Under the pieces are notes generated by a model. It was not told the DNA's origin. It ran no database searches and was given only the letters and a program-made list of their open reading frames with translations. From an uncultured Prevotella sp. (GTDB taxonomy: Bacteria > Bacteroidota > Bacteroidia > Bacteroidales > Bacteroidaceae), in NCBI GenBank assembly GCA_902798285.1, contig CADBVZ010000007.1, forward strand, positions 16,224 to 80,223: a DNA stretch of 64,000 bases. Direction: 5' to 3'. Every line of letters starts with the position of its first letter. The first letter of the stretch is position 1. Shown in pieces: positions 42,641 to 52,283 of the stretch. The position numbers and the translations under genes are program-made.

Positions 42641-43936
42641 ATGGAGCAACTGTTGCATTATGTGTGGAAACATAAATTGTTCCCACTAAGAGAACTGAGG
42701 ACAAGTGACGGTCAGACCGTTGAGGTGATTGACTCCGGCTTGCACAACCGCAATGCTGGCCCAGACTTCTTTAACGCAAAAGTAAGGATTGGTCAGACGT
42801 TATGGGTGGGCAATGTGGAAATACACGATAAATCATCGGATTGGTATCTGCATGGCCATGACAAGGACCGTAATTATGATAACGTGATACTCCATGTTGC
42901 TGGAGTACTCGACGCTGAAGTGATGAATACCAATGGCGAGTTTATCCGTCAGATGCAGCTCGACGTGCCAGCAATGGTCAAGGAACATTATGATGAGCTA
43001 TTGAAGACTGACAGCTATCCGCCCTGCTATAAAGTTATCCCAGAACTGACACAACTCACAGTACATGCTTGGATGGCTGCCTTACAGACAGAACGATTGG
43101 AACAGAAAACGGAGGCAATCCGCAAAAGGGTGGATTTGTGTGGTGGTTCATGGGAGGACGGCTACTTTATGACACTAGCCCGCAACTATGGTTTTGGTGT
43201 CAATGGCGACGTTTTTGAGCAATGGGCACAAAGTATTCCACTTCAAGCAGTAGCTCATCATCGTGATGACCTCTTCCAGATTGAGGCCATCTTCATGGGA
43301 CAGGCTGGACTTCTGGAATTGGAGGCTATTCCCGAGTATTATCAAAAAGATGCCCTCAACGAGGGCTACTTCAGCAAATTGCGCAATGAATACCTCTATC
43401 TAGCTCACAAATTCTCGATGGAACCTATAGATTATAAACTCTGGCGATTCCTCAGATTACGTCCTCAGAACTTCCCCCATATCCGCATTTCCCAGCTTGC
43501 CAATCTTTACTATCAACAAAAAGCAAGTTTGAGTCAACTAGTGGAGTGTGAGACTGTTGAGGAGCTGAAGGCGCTATTTTCTTCGTACGTCACCCCCTAT
43601 TGGGAGACGCATTATACCTTCGGCTCCACCAGTTCCAAGAACGAGAAGCACCTGACCTACGGCTCACTTAATCTTCTAATTATCAATACAGCTATCCCTA
43701 TGCTCTTCGCCTACGGACGGCATTGTTCAAAAGAGGTACTTTGCGATCGCGCTTTTGATTTATTGGATCAGTTGAAGGCTGAGAATAATCACATTATCCG
43801 AATGTGGCAGCAGGTGGGATTGCCCGTTCAAACGGCCGGCGATTCACAAGCCCTCATCCAACTCAAAAAGGAATATTGCGACAAGAAAGATTGTCTTCGC
43901 TGTCGTTTTGGTTATGAATATTTGAAAAGAAAATAA
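42641..43936 (+). CDS. DUF2851 family protein
   Basis: A 431-residue soluble protein without signal or membrane segments. MEQLLHYVWKHKLFPL, GLHNRNAGPDFFNAKVRIG, WVGNVEIHDKSSDWYLHGH and CLRCRFGYEYLKR at the C-terminus are the conserved stretches of this Bacteroidota family, whose function is unknown. The GNVEIHDKSSDW segment looks like a nuclease-type acidic cluster, but I would not claim activity. The gene is 2 nt before dprA, which fits an operon with DNA-processing genes. Confidence 0.85.
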   Translation: MEQLLHYVWKHKLFPLRELRTSDGQTVEVIDSGLHNRNAGPDFFNAKVRIGQTLWVGNVEIHDKSSDWYLHGHDKDRNYDNVILHVAGVLDAEVMNTNGEFIRQMQLDVPAMVKEHYDELLKTDSYPPCYKVIPELTQLTVHAWMAALQTERLEQKTEAIRKRVDLCGGSWEDGYFMTLARNYGFGVNGDVFEQWAQSIPLQAVAHHRDDLFQIEAIFMGQAGLLELEAIPEYYQKDALNEGYFSKLRNEYLYLAHKFSMEPIDYKLWRFLRLRPQNFPHIRISQLANLYYQQKASLSQLVECETVEELKALFSSYVTPYWETHYTFGSTSSKNEKHLTYGSLNLLIINTAIPMLFAYGRHCSKEVLCDRAFDLLDQLKAENNHIIRMWQQVGLPVQTAGDSQALIQLKKEYCDKKDCLRCRFGYEYLKRK

Positions 43937-43938
43937 GA

Positions 43939-45069
43939 ATGATGAATACAGAAGAACTATTCTACACAATGGCGCTGACGCGTCTCACGTTTTTTAATTA
44001 TCAGCAGGCATTGGAGTTGTATAAAACTGTTGGCAGTGCTCAGCTGTTGTATGAGCACAGAAATGAAATCGGCGACATCGTTGAGGAAGCATCTCCCAGA
44101 CTGACGGAAGCCCTCAAAGACTGGGATGAGGCGATGAAACGGACGGATTATGAGTTGAAATACATGCAGGAACATGGCATCAAGGCGTTCACATTGACCG
44201 ATAACGACTATCCCCAGCGACTCAAGGAATGTCCTGATGCGCCAATCGTACTCTATTATTTAGGTAACAGTGATCTGAACCAAGCTAAGATCATCAGTAT
44301 CATCGGCACACGCCACATGACTACCTATGGACAGGATCTGATCCGTTCCTTTATCAGAGACCTAAAGGCACAATGTCCTCAGGTGTTGGTAGTCAGTGGA
44401 CTGGCCTATGGTGTTGATATCAATGCCCATCGCGAATCCTTGAAGAATGGCTACGACACAGTGGGGGTGCTGGCTCATGGTCTCGACCAAATTTATCCTT
44501 ACCATCATCGTGGAACAGCCGCCGAGATGGTAAAACATGGTGGTTTGCTCACAGAATTTATGACCCAGACCAATGCCGATAAGCCCAATTTCGTACGCAG
44601 AAACCGCATTGTAGCAGGTATGGCAGATGCAACCATCCTCGTGGAGAGTGCAGAAAAAGGCGGAGGTCTCATCACCTGCGAGATAGCCCAGAGTTATGAT
44701 CGCAACGTGTTCGCTTTCCCAGGAAATGTGGGGGCCGAGTTCTCCAAGGGCTGTAATAACCTGATTCGCGACAACGGAGCAGCCCTCATCACCAATGCCG
44801 ATGACTTCGTAAAGGCCATGGGATGGGAAGATGAAGCCATACGTCAGAGAGCTAACCACGTAGGCATAGAGCGAAGTCTTTTCCCAGAGCTTACACCAGA
44901 AGAAGAACAGATTGTCAACCTGCTACAACAGACCAACGACCTGCAACTGAACATCCTCAGCGTCAAAACAGGTCAACCCATCGGCAAACTAACAGCTCTC
45001 CTCTTCCAACTCGAGATGAAAGGCGTCCTCAAACCCCTAGCTGGCGGTTCATACCACCTATTGGCCTGA
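43939..45069 (+). CDS. dprA: DNA-processing protein DprA
   Basis: A 376-residue protein that loads RecA on incoming single-stranded DNA during transformation. The N-terminal SAM-like helical region is followed by the Rossmann-type core: ISIIGTRHMTTYG, VVSGLAYGVDINAHR, TVGVLAHGLDQIYPYHH, GGLLTEFMTQTNADKPNFVRRNRIVAGM and FAFPGNVG. A winged-helix C-terminal domain ends GVLKPLAGGSYHL. The second Met codon (43942) is an alternative start. It overlaps the DUF2520 gene tail to tail by 12 nt. Confidence 0.96.
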   Translation: MMNTEELFYTMALTRLTFFNYQQALELYKTVGSAQLLYEHRNEIGDIVEEASPRLTEALKDWDEAMKRTDYELKYMQEHGIKAFTLTDNDYPQRLKECPDAPIVLYYLGNSDLNQAKIISIIGTRHMTTYGQDLIRSFIRDLKAQCPQVLVVSGLAYGVDINAHRESLKNGYDTVGVLAHGLDQIYPYHHRGTAAEMVKHGGLLTEFMTQTNADKPNFVRRNRIVAGMADATILVESAEKGGGLITCEIAQSYDRNVFAFPGNVGAEFSKGCNNLIRDNGAALITNADDFVKAMGWEDEAIRQRANHVGIERSLFPELTPEEEQIVNLLQQTNDLQLNILSVKTGQPIGKLTALLFQLEMKGVLKPLAGGSYHLLA

Positions 45070-45828
45070 GTCCTCGTGGATGCTTTCGGCCATGAGGCGA
45101 TAGATCTGGCGGGTGCGCTCGTCGGGGATGAGGGCCAGTTGCCGATTCATAACATTAACATCGTAGCGGACCATGGGACCAGTCTGGGCATCCTTAGGTG
45201 ACATCTCTGACACTTTTTTGGCCGTTTCATCGATTAGTGGGAGGTAGAGTTTCCAGTCGATTTCTTCTTCCTGAAGCACTCGTTCTGCCAAGCGATAGCA
45301 ATGGTTTGTGAGATTACAGGCGAAGACTGCAGCGAGATGAAGTTTCTTACGCTTCTCCGAATCGCAGTCTACCACATGGTCGGAGATGCTTTCTGCAAGT
45401 GAGCGAATAATGGCAAGATCCTCTTTGCTAGAAGCCTCGATGAAACATGGGATGGGAAGGAAATATACCTTTCGAGCCTTTGAGAAGGTCTGCATGGGAT
45501 AGAGCACACCATAATGATTGGCTTTCCCCTTGAAGATATCCATCAGCACACTACCAGCAGTATGCACAAACAGGGCATGAGGACATTTGTGACAGATAGA
45601 ATCGGCTATTTGGCTGATGGCATCATCTTTTACTGACAGGATATAAACATCAGCATTTAGGTAGATTTTATCGAGATTTGTCGTATGGATGCAACCCAAT
45701 TTATCTGCCAATTCCTTGGCATGAGCATCTGTACGACTATAGACTTGGATGATTTCCTCGCCAGCTGCTTTCAGGGCGAGAGAGAGATGCGTGGCCAGAT
45801 TGCCTGAGCCGATAAAAGCGATTTTCAT
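45058..45828 (-). CDS. Rossmann/DUF2520 oxidoreductase-like protein
   Basis: A 256-residue cytoplasmic protein. The N-terminal NAD(P)-binding fold begins MKIAFIGSGNLATHL; the segment YSRTDAHAKEL follows the second strand, so NADP is plausible. VYILSVKDDAI and VHTAGSV continue the fold; the C-terminal helical DUF2520 part includes LHLAAVFACNLTNHCY. It is the last gene of the pantothenate/CoA operon (start overlaps coaX by 4 nt). No panE is seen here, so a ketopantoate reductase role is an attractive inference but unproven. Confidence 0.85.
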   Translation of the reverse strand: MKIAFIGSGNLATHLSLALKAAGEEIIQVYSRTDAHAKELADKLGCIHTTNLDKIYLNADVYILSVKDDAISQIADSICHKCPHALFVHTAGSVLMDIFKGKANHYGVLYPMQTFSKARKVYFLPIPCFIEASSKEDLAIIRSLAESISDHVVDCDSEKRKKLHLAAVFACNLTNHCYRLAERVLQEEEIDWKLYLPLIDETAKKVSEMSPKDAQTGPMVRYDVNVMNRQLALIPDERTRQIYRLMAESIHEDSGQ

Positions 45829-46574
45829 AAGAGTCCTTTAAACAGAAGGTATGGGTCGATGATGATCTGATGAGTACAATGGGGGACGATGGTTTTGGCC
45901 ATTCCACCAGTGGCGATGATATGGACATCGGCAGAAAGTGTGGGTAGGAGCTTATCAATAAGTCCATCGATCATAGTAGCAGTGCCATAGAGGATACCAC
46001 TTTGCATGCACTCGAGGGTGTTCCGACCGATGAAATGGGCTGGTTTCTCGATGGTGATAGAAGAGAGTTGCGAGGCACGAGTGCTGAGTGCGCTGAGCGA
46101 TGTCTTAACGCCAGGAATAATCAATCCACCAAGAAAATGCGCGTTTTCATCGATAACTCCCAATGTGGTTGCTGTACCAAAGTCGATAACAATAGCAGGT
46201 ACACCATAGCACTTTGCTGCGCCGATAGCATCGGCTAATCGGTCCTTGCCCAACTGCGAAGGCGACTCGACATCGATGCTGACAATACCCTCGGCATCGG
46301 CTATCGAGAAGAAATGTGGTGTGATGCCTGTCAGGTCGACTACGGCCTGCGCAAGGTCATCATTTACCTCAGGTACTACCGATGAAACGGTGATTTTTTC
46401 AATATCAGCAATCTCAACACCATATTTGCGGAAACCCTGGCGAAGCTCGTAGCGGAAGAAACTGGCCGTCTCTTCTTTCTTAGTCTTGAAACGCCATGTA
46501 GCAGTGATGTCGCCGTTGTTATAAGCTAGAGCGATAACAACGGTGGAATTGCCGATATCTATCAGAACATGCAT
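45825..46574 (-). CDS. coaX: Type III pantothenate kinase
   Basis: A 249-residue kinase that phosphorylates pantothenate, the first step from pantothenate to coenzyme A. VLIDIGNSTVVIALA is the phosphate-binding start, VIDFGTATTLGVID the central ASKHA motif, and LGGLIIPGVKTSLSALS the pantothenate-binding stretch; IIATGGMA closes the fold. The gene sits 6 nt after coaBC and overlaps the DUF2520 gene. Confidence 0.95.
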   Translation of the reverse strand: MHVLIDIGNSTVVIALAYNNGDITATWRFKTKKEETASFFRYELRQGFRKYGVEIADIEKITVSSVVPEVNDDLAQAVVDLTGITPHFFSIADAEGIVSIDVESPSQLGKDRLADAIGAAKCYGVPAIVIDFGTATTLGVIDENAHFLGGLIIPGVKTSLSALSTRASQLSSITIEKPAHFIGRNTLECMQSGILYGTATMIDGLIDKLLPTLSADVHIIATGGMAKTIVPHCTHQIIIDPYLLFKGLL

Positions 46575-46580
46575 AACGTA

Positions 46581-47768
46581 CTAGAGTGTTAGGATATGCG
46601 AGAGAATTAGGTCGGCAGTTTCTTCCTTAGAACACAAAGGCAACTCGGTAACTGCGTCGCTGGTAATGATTGTAACCTTGTTAGTGTCGACTGCAAAGCC
46701 TGTATTGCCATCTGCGATAGAGTTGGCGCAGATCATATCTGCGCGTTTCTTATCAAGCTTGGCTCGCGAGTTCTCGATCAAATTCTCCGTTTCCATCGAG
46801 AATCCTACCAATGTCTGACCTGCTTTCTTGTGCTCACCAAGCCAACCCAGAATGTCTTGAGTGCGCTTAAGCTGAATGGCCATTTCGCCATCGTGTTTCT
46901 TCACCTTCTGGTCAGAATATTCAGCTGGTGTATAGTCGGCCACTGCACTGCACATAATCACCACATCGGCCTCAGCGCTGCGACTGGTAACGGCATCAAA
47001 CATATCAGCAGCACTTTTAACAGGTACTAAATCCACACCCTCAAAAGACTTGATGTTAACAGGACCAGAAACCAGCATAACCTCAGCGCCACGCAGACGG
47101 GCCATCTTGGCTATTGCGTAGCCCATCTTACCAGAAGAGTGGTTAGTAATATAGCGCACAGGATCGATAGCCTCTTGTGTTGGACCAGCGGTAATCAGGA
47201 ATCGCTTGCCTTTAAGATCGTGTTCCTTGGCCATAAACGTGAGGATATGTTCTACGATTACCTCCTCAGAGTTCATCTTGCCAGTGCCCGTATCGCCACA
47301 AGCCAGTCGGCCCACAATAGGATCGATAATATGATAGCCATAGCCCTTAAGTTTAACAAGATTGTCCTGCAGGATAGGATTCTCCCACATGCCAGTATTC
47401 ATGGCAGGCGCAATAAGCTTTGGAGCGCGTGTGGCCAGCATGGTAGTAGTGAGCATATCGTCGCAGATACCATGAGCCAGTTTGCCGATGACATTAGCTG
47501 TACAGGGAGCCACCACAAACAGGTCGCCACGCTTGGCCAGCGACACATGCTTGACATCGAACGAGAAGTTACGATCAAAGGTATCAACGATGCACTTATT
47601 GTTGGTAAGTGTCTCGAACGTCATCGGTGTGATGAACTTGGTGGCGTTCTGAGTCATAATCACATGCACATCGGCATGCAACTTGATGAGCATCGAGGTC
47701 AGATTGGCGCTCTTGTAGGCAGCAATACCGCCCGTAACGCCTAGTACGATGGTTTTTCCTGTCAGCAT
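46581..47768 (-). CDS. coaBC: Bifunctional phosphopantothenoylcysteine decarboxylase/synthase
   Basis: A 395-residue flavoprotein for two consecutive steps of CoA synthesis. The start at 47768 is chosen because the family begins LTGKTIVLGVTGGIAAYKS; the longer frame runs into panD's leader. The CoaC half has the APAMNTGMW substrate loop and the catalytic His segment FDVKHVSLAKRGD; the CoaB half has ITAGPTQEAIDPVRYITNHSSGKMG and VIMCSAVADYTP. The spacing to panD is 25 nt. Confidence 0.96.
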   Translation of the reverse strand: MLTGKTIVLGVTGGIAAYKSANLTSMLIKLHADVHVIMTQNATKFITPMTFETLTNNKCIVDTFDRNFSFDVKHVSLAKRGDLFVVAPCTANVIGKLAHGICDDMLTTTMLATRAPKLIAPAMNTGMWENPILQDNLVKLKGYGYHIIDPIVGRLACGDTGTGKMNSEEVIVEHILTFMAKEHDLKGKRFLITAGPTQEAIDPVRYITNHSSGKMGYAIAKMARLRGAEVMLVSGPVNIKSFEGVDLVPVKSAADMFDAVTSRSAEADVVIMCSAVADYTPAEYSDQKVKKHDGEMAIQLKRTQDILGWLGEHKKAGQTLVGFSMETENLIENSRAKLDKKRADMICANSIADGNTGFAVDTNKVTIITSDAVTELPLCSKEETADLILSHILTL

Positions 47769-47793
47769 AGTGTTATTGGACTTTTTGACTATT

Positions 47794-48183
47794 TTATTGC
47801 TCTTTGAGTAGGCCGTGTTTCTCGTAGTTAGCCTTACGTACAATACGATTGTTCTCGTCTACGAAGAGTACGGTAGGCTTGTGACTCTTAGCCTCTTCAG
47901 GAGTCATATAGGCATATGCCATGATGATTACCTTATCACCTACGTTCACACATTTGGCAGCAGCTCCATTCAGACAGATAATACCTGAGCCAGCCTCACC
48001 AGCGATAGCGTAGGTCTCAAAGCGGTTGCCATTGTCAACATCGGCAATCTCCACCTTCTCGTACTCAAGAATGCCACTCTCGCGCAGCAGGTCTGAGTCG
48101 ATGGTGATACTGCCCACATAGTCCAGATCGGCCTGGGTAACCACGGCACGATGAATCTTAGCTTTCAGCAGCGTGATATCCAT
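47794..48183 (-). CDS. panD: Aspartate 1-decarboxylase
   Basis: A 129-residue pyruvoyl enzyme that makes beta-alanine for pantothenate. The ATG at 48183 starts [17 protein letters not shown]; upstream codons belong to panC sequence. The self-cleavage site is Gly-Ser in [13 protein letters not shown], giving the pyruvoyl group, and [20 protein letters not shown] is the typical core. It is 7 nt after panC. Confidence 0.96.
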   Translation of the reverse strand: MDITLLKAKIHRAVVTQADLDYVGSITIDSDLLRESGILEYEKVEIADVDNGNRFETYAIAGEAGSGIICLNGAAAKCVNVGDKVIIMAYAYMTPEEAKSHKPTVLFVDENNRIVRKANYEKHGLLKEQ

Positions 48184-48190
48184 ACCTATA

Positions 48191-49036
48191 TTATATATTA
48201 ACGATGAAATTGTCGATGAGTCGGGTCTTGCCGATATACACGGCGATAGCCACCAGCACCTCGCCTTCGATACGGGCTGTTCGTTGGATGTTCTCAAAGT
48301 CTACCACTTCTACGTAGTCGATACGAGCCATTAGCTCAGTCTCCAGGTTCTGACGGATGATAGAAATAACCTTCTGTGCATCGCGCTCGCCAGCCTCGAT
48401 AGCTTCTTTACCTTTCTTCAGACTCTTAGAAAGAATCAGCGCAGCCTGACGCTCTGCTGCGTTGAGATAGGTATTGCGGCTCGACTTGGCCAAGCCATCC
48501 TCCTCACGGACGATAGGACAGGGCACAATCTCAAGTGGGAAGTTCAGATCGCGCACAAAACGCTTCACTGTAGCCAACTGCTGGGCATCCTTCTGTCCAA
48601 AGTATGCACGATCGGGACCTACGATATTAAAGAGCTTACCCACTACGGTACACACACCACGGAAGTGAACAGGACGAACAGCACCACAAAGCAGTTCGGT
48701 AGTCTCTGTGGTATCGATAAACGAGGTAAAGTGACCAGGATACATCTCAGAAGGTTCCGGATTAAAGATCAAATCTCCCCCAGCCTCTTCTACCTTCTCC
48801 ATATCGCGATTCAGGTCACGAGGATAAGCCTCCAGATCCTCGTTAGGTCCAAACTGGATGGGGTTTACAAATACAGAAACCACAGTGCGGTCGTTCTGAC
48901 TGGCCGACTTGCGGATAAGACTCTGATGACCCTCGTGCAGGAATCCCATCGTGGGCACCAGTCCTACTGTGAGTCCCTCTTTACGCCAACCGGCTACAAT
49001 CTCTCTTACCTCCTTTACTGTCTTAACAACTTTCAT
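48191..49036 (-). CDS. panC: Pantothenate synthetase
   Basis: A 281-residue enzyme that joins pantoate and beta-alanine with [21 protein letters not shown] carries the HxGH signature, [16 protein letters not shown] and [10 protein letters not shown] the active-site loops, and [15 protein letters not shown] the KMSKS-like segment. Length is normal. It sits 6 nt after panB and 7 nt before panD. Confidence 0.97.
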   Translation of the reverse strand: MKVVKTVKEVREIVAGWRKEGLTVGLVPTMGFLHEGHQSLIRKSASQNDRTVVSVFVNPIQFGPNEDLEAYPRDLNRDMEKVEEAGGDLIFNPEPSEMYPGHFTSFIDTTETTELLCGAVRPVHFRGVCTVVGKLFNIVGPDRAYFGQKDAQQLATVKRFVRDLNFPLEIVPCPIVREEDGLAKSSRNTYLNAAERQAALILSKSLKKGKEAIEAGERDAQKVISIIRQNLETELMARIDYVEVVDFENIQRTARIEGEVLVAIAVYIGKTRLIDNFIVNI

Positions 49037-49042
49037 ATTCTC

Positions 49043-49894
49043 TTATCTTCTTACTTCTTCTAACTCCGTTTCAAAAAGCGCCTGCATCACCTCTTCGCTG
49101 ATGGCATAGGTATGCCCTGCTGCTGGGAAGGTACGCTCTTCGCACTCTTGTTTATATTGTTTAAAAGCCTCAAGCATCACACTGTGCAAGTCGGCATATT
49201 TCTTCACGAACTTAGGTATGAAGCCATCGTTATAGCCTAACATATCCTGATAAACCAGCACCTGTCCGTCGCAGCCATTGCCTGCTCCGATACCAATGGT
49301 CAATGCCTTGGTCTGTGAGGTAATGAGCTTTGCTAAAGCAGCTGGCACACACTCTAATGTGATAGCGAAAGCACCAGCTTCTTCCACTGCCTGGGCATCC
49401 TTGATCAGTTTTTGGGCCTGTTCTAAGGATTTACCTTGTACCTTATAACCACCCATGGCATTAACGGATTGTGGAGTGAGTCCGATATGAGCCACAACAG
49501 GAATACCAGCCTCAACGATGGCCTTGATACGATCGGCATATTCCACGCCACCCTCCAACTTCACGGCCTGGCAGTTCGTCTCTTTCATGATACGTCCTGC
49601 ATTACGGACAGCATCCTCTACCGATATCTGGTAAGACATAAAAGGCATGTCAATCACCACAAAAGCCTGTTTGGCACCACGCACCACAGCCTTGCCATGA
49701 TGAATCATGTCATCTACTGTTACGGCGAGTGTATTCTCATAGCCCAGCATCACATTGCCGAGAGAGTCGCCAACCAAGATCATATCGATTCCGGCCTCAT
49801 CAATGGTGCAGGCCGTATGATAATCGTAAGCCGTCAGCATACTGACTGGCTGCTTTCCCTTACATTCAAGTAAGTCAAAAATTGATTTTCTCAT
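49043..49894 (-). CDS. panB: 3-methyl-2-oxobutanoate hydroxymethyltransferase
   Basis: A 283-residue enzyme that makes ketopantoate, the first committed step to pantothenate. The ATG at 49894 is used because the longer frame starts inside the -7 box. SMLTAYDYHTACTIDEAGID, LVGDSLGNVMLGYENTL, AVKLEGGVEYADRI, VVAHIGLTPQSV and TIGIGAGNGCDGQVLVY are family signatures. It is the first gene of the CoA operon and has a strong promoter. Confidence 0.97.
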   Translation of the reverse strand: MRKSIFDLLECKGKQPVSMLTAYDYHTACTIDEAGIDMILVGDSLGNVMLGYENTLAVTVDDMIHHGKAVVRGAKQAFVVIDMPFMSYQISVEDAVRNAGRIMKETNCQAVKLEGGVEYADRIKAIVEAGIPVVAHIGLTPQSVNAMGGYKVQGKSLEQAQKLIKDAQAVEEAGAFAITLECVPAALAKLITSQTKALTIGIGAGNGCDGQVLVYQDMLGYNDGFIPKFVKKYADLHSVMLEAFKQYKQECEERTFPAAGHTYAISEEVMQALFETELEEVRR

Positions 49895-49930
49895 ATCCTG
49901 AAATAGAAATCTTTGCTCTCTTCGAGGGTG

Positions 49931-49961
49931 CAAAAGTAGGACTTTATTTTAAAATGTACAA
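49931..49961 (-). promoter_or_regulatory. Promoter of the panBCD-coaBC-coaX operon
   Basis: Minus strand: TTG at 49959-49961, 20-nt spacer, TACTTTTG at 49931-49938, 37 nt before panB. No riboswitch-like structure is apparent in this short leader. Confidence 0.72.
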
Positions 49962-50022
49962 ATTTTACTGACCTTTTTGGTTATTTTCTGTTGAATTTCA
50001 TGAAATTATGAGTAAAAAGCAG

Positions 50023-50030
50023 TATCTTTG
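50023..50030 (+). promoter_or_regulatory. -7 box of dapB
   Basis: TATCTTTG at 50023-50030, 23 nt before the dapB ATG; the nearest TTG (49991) is too far away. Confidence 0.5.
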
Positions 50031-50053
50031 CAGCGTTTTAATTCGGATTAATT

Positions 50054-50770
50054 ATGAAAATTGCTTTAATCGGCTACGGAAAGATGGGTAAGATGATTGA
50101 GCAGATTGCCATCAGCCGTGGTCATCAGATTGTGAGTATTATCGACATCGATAATCAACAGGACTTTGATTCGGCTGCTTTTGCTTCAGCCGATGTCGCC
50201 ATCGAGTTCACTGCCCCTCAGGCTGCCTATGGCAATTACCTGAAAGCCTGGAAGGCTGGTGTGAAGGTGGTTAGCGGATCAACCGGATGGATGACAGAGC
50301 ATGGCGACGAGGTACGCAAAGCTTGCAGTGAGGAAGGCAAAACACTCTTCTGGGCATCTAACTTCTCCATCGGTGTGGCCATTTTCTCGGCTGTAAACCG
50401 TTATCTAGCTAAGATTATGAACCAGTTCCCACAGTACGACGTTGAGATGGAGGAAACCCATCACGTACATAAACTCGACCATCCCAGTGGTACAGCCATC
50501 ACTTTGGCCGATGAAATCGTAGAGAATATCGACCGTAAGGAGGCATGGAAAGAGGATACGACCGATCCAAAGTTCCTGCGTGTAGACCATATCCGTCGTG
50601 GTGAGGTGCCTGGTATCCATACCGTGCGTTATGACAGCGATGCCGACTTGATAACTATCACTCACGATGCCCACAGCCGTAAGGGCTTTGCTCTTGGAGC
50701 CGTGCTGGCTGCTGAATATACGAAGGATCATCAGGGTCTGCTGACAATTAGCGATATGTTTAAGTTCTAA
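50054..50770 (+). CDS. dapB: 4-hydroxy-tetrahydrodipicolinate reductase
   Basis: A 238-residue NAD(P)H-dependent enzyme of lysine and diaminopimelate synthesis. The Rossmann start is KIALIGYGKMGKMIE; the catalytic His/Lys segment is METHHVHKLDHPSGTA (in EETHHVHKLDHPSG), and RRGEVPGIHTVRYDSDAD is the tetramer/substrate part. It is slightly short, as in other Bacteroidota. It precedes lepB by 80 nt, an arrangement I believe is common in the phylum. Confidence 0.95.
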   Translation: MKIALIGYGKMGKMIEQIAISRGHQIVSIIDIDNQQDFDSAAFASADVAIEFTAPQAAYGNYLKAWKAGVKVVSGSTGWMTEHGDEVRKACSEEGKTLFWASNFSIGVAIFSAVNRYLAKIMNQFPQYDVEMEETHHVHKLDHPSGTAITLADEIVENIDRKEAWKEDTTDPKFLRVDHIRRGEVPGIHTVRYDSDADLITITHDAHSRKGFALGAVLAAEYTKDHQGLLTISDMFKF

Positions 50771-50815
50771 AACATAGGTTAAAGTCCGAAAAAGATGCAA
50801 CTTCCTTAAATACCG

Positions 50816-50845
50816 TTGCGTCAAACCGATGTGAATGTAATTTTG
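50816..50845 (+). promoter_or_regulatory. Promoter immediately ahead of lepB
   Basis: TTG at 50816-50818, 19-nt spacer, TAATTTTG at 50838-50845. The ATG at 50851 is only 5 nt after the box, so the transcript would be almost leaderless. Confidence 0.5.
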
Positions 50846-50850
50846 ATAAA

Positions 50851-52281
50851 ATGGTAAAGAAGAAAGAATTCAATCCAAAGGTTCAGTGGGCGAAGTTCAT
50901 CGTCGTACTGATCCTTTATCTGCTCTTCCTTTATTGGGTTAAGAGTTGGTGGGGACTGCTTGTAGTGCCTTTCATATTCGATGTATATATCACCAAGAAG
51001 ATCAAGTGGCAGTGGTGGAAAGAGGCCGAAAAGCCTGTTAAGTTTGTCATGTCGTGGATCGATGCCTTGGTTTTCGCCTTAGTGGCTGTCTACTTCATCA
51101 ACCAGTTCTTTTTCCAGAACTATGTCATTCCATCTAGTTCGCTTGAGAAATCACTGTTGACGGGCGACTATCTGTTTGTATCTAAGGTAAGCTACGGCCC
51201 ACGCATTCCACAAACACCACTGACGATGCCACTGACCCAGCACACCCTGCCTGTGGTAGAGTGCAAAAGCTATATCGAGTGGCCTCATTGGGATTACCGT
51301 CGTGTAAAGGGCTTGGGCAAAGTGGAACTGAATGACATCGTGGTATTCAACTTCCCCGCAGGCGATACATTGTGTGCTGCACCTCAGTATCAGGCATACG
51401 ACTACTATCAGATGTGCTACGGTATTGGTTATCAGCTTTATCCGAATCGTCCTGATCCTGATTCTCTGACAGCCGATATGCGTGTGAAGTATTTCGATGC
51501 TATTTATGCAGCTGGTCGTGAAGAGTTACATCGAAACCAGGGAGAGTACGGCGAAATCATCACTCGTCCAGCAGATCGTAGGGAGAACTACGTGAAACGC
51601 TGTGTAGGTCTACCAGGACAGACACTCCAAATTAAGGATCACATCATATATCTGGACGGTAAAGCAAACAAAGAGCCAGAAAACGTACAGTATACCTATT
51701 ATGTAAAGTTAAGGCAGGCCATCCCAGAAGAGATGATGGAAGAATTAGGAATCTCGATGGAGGATCTGACTAGTCTGAATACGGCAGGATATATGCCATT
51801 GACAAATCATGCCGTAAAGGTTCTGAAGAGCCATCCCGACATTGTGGAGAGCGTCAAGTTGAATACTGAGGCCAACGACCTAGAAATCTATCCTCTTAAC
51901 GGTAACAAACACTGGACACGTGACAACTACGGACCTGTGTGGATTCCGAAAAAGGGCGAATCCATCGCGCTTACACTTGACAATATCGCCATCTACGAAC
52001 GTCCTATTAAGGTGTATGAAGGCAACGACCTCCAGATACAAGATGGCAAGATTCTTATCAACGGTAAAGAAGCCAAAGAGTACACCTTCAAGATGGACTA
52101 CTATTGGATGATGGGCGACAACCGCCATAATTCAGCCGACTCACGCTATTGGGGTTTCGTACCTGAGGATCATATCGTAGGTAAGCCCATCTTTATCTGG
52201 TGGAGTAGCGATCCTGATCGCCATGGTTTTGGTGGTGTTCGCTGGAGTCGTATCGGACGTATTGTAGACCATATTAAATAA
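50851..52281 (+). CDS. lepB: Signal peptidase I, long form
   Basis: A 476-residue inner-membrane peptidase that removes signal peptides from exported proteins. Hydrophobic helices lie at about residues 10-45 and 70-90. The nucleophile Ser is in VIPSSSLEKSLLTGDYL (a variant of the usual PSxSMxPTL), the Lys in RRENYVKRCVGLPGQ about 150 residues later, and the C-terminal box is MMGDNRHNSADSRYWGFVP. The long insertions between the boxes are usual for Bacteroidota. It is followed 2 nt later by a WbqC-like gene. Confidence 0.95.
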   Translation: MVKKKEFNPKVQWAKFIVVLILYLLFLYWVKSWWGLLVVPFIFDVYITKKIKWQWWKEAEKPVKFVMSWIDALVFALVAVYFINQFFFQNYVIPSSSLEKSLLTGDYLFVSKVSYGPRIPQTPLTMPLTQHTLPVVECKSYIEWPHWDYRRVKGLGKVELNDIVVFNFPAGDTLCAAPQYQAYDYYQMCYGIGYQLYPNRPDPDSLTADMRVKYFDAIYAAGREELHRNQGEYGEIITRPADRRENYVKRCVGLPGQTLQIKDHIIYLDGKANKEPENVQYTYYVKLRQAIPEEMMEELGISMEDLTSLNTAGYMPLTNHAVKVLKSHPDIVESVKLNTEANDLEIYPLNGNKHWTRDNYGPVWIPKKGESIALTLDNIAIYERPIKVYEGNDLQIQDGKILINGKEAKEYTFKMDYYWMMGDNRHNSADSRYWGFVPEDHIVGKPIFIWWSSDPDRHGFGGVRWSRIGRIVDHIK

Positions 52282-52283
52282 GA

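Noticed and set aside
49895-50053. A possible metabolite-sensing riboswitch between panB and dapB
   Set aside because: The leaders are under 40 nt and show no stable paired structure.
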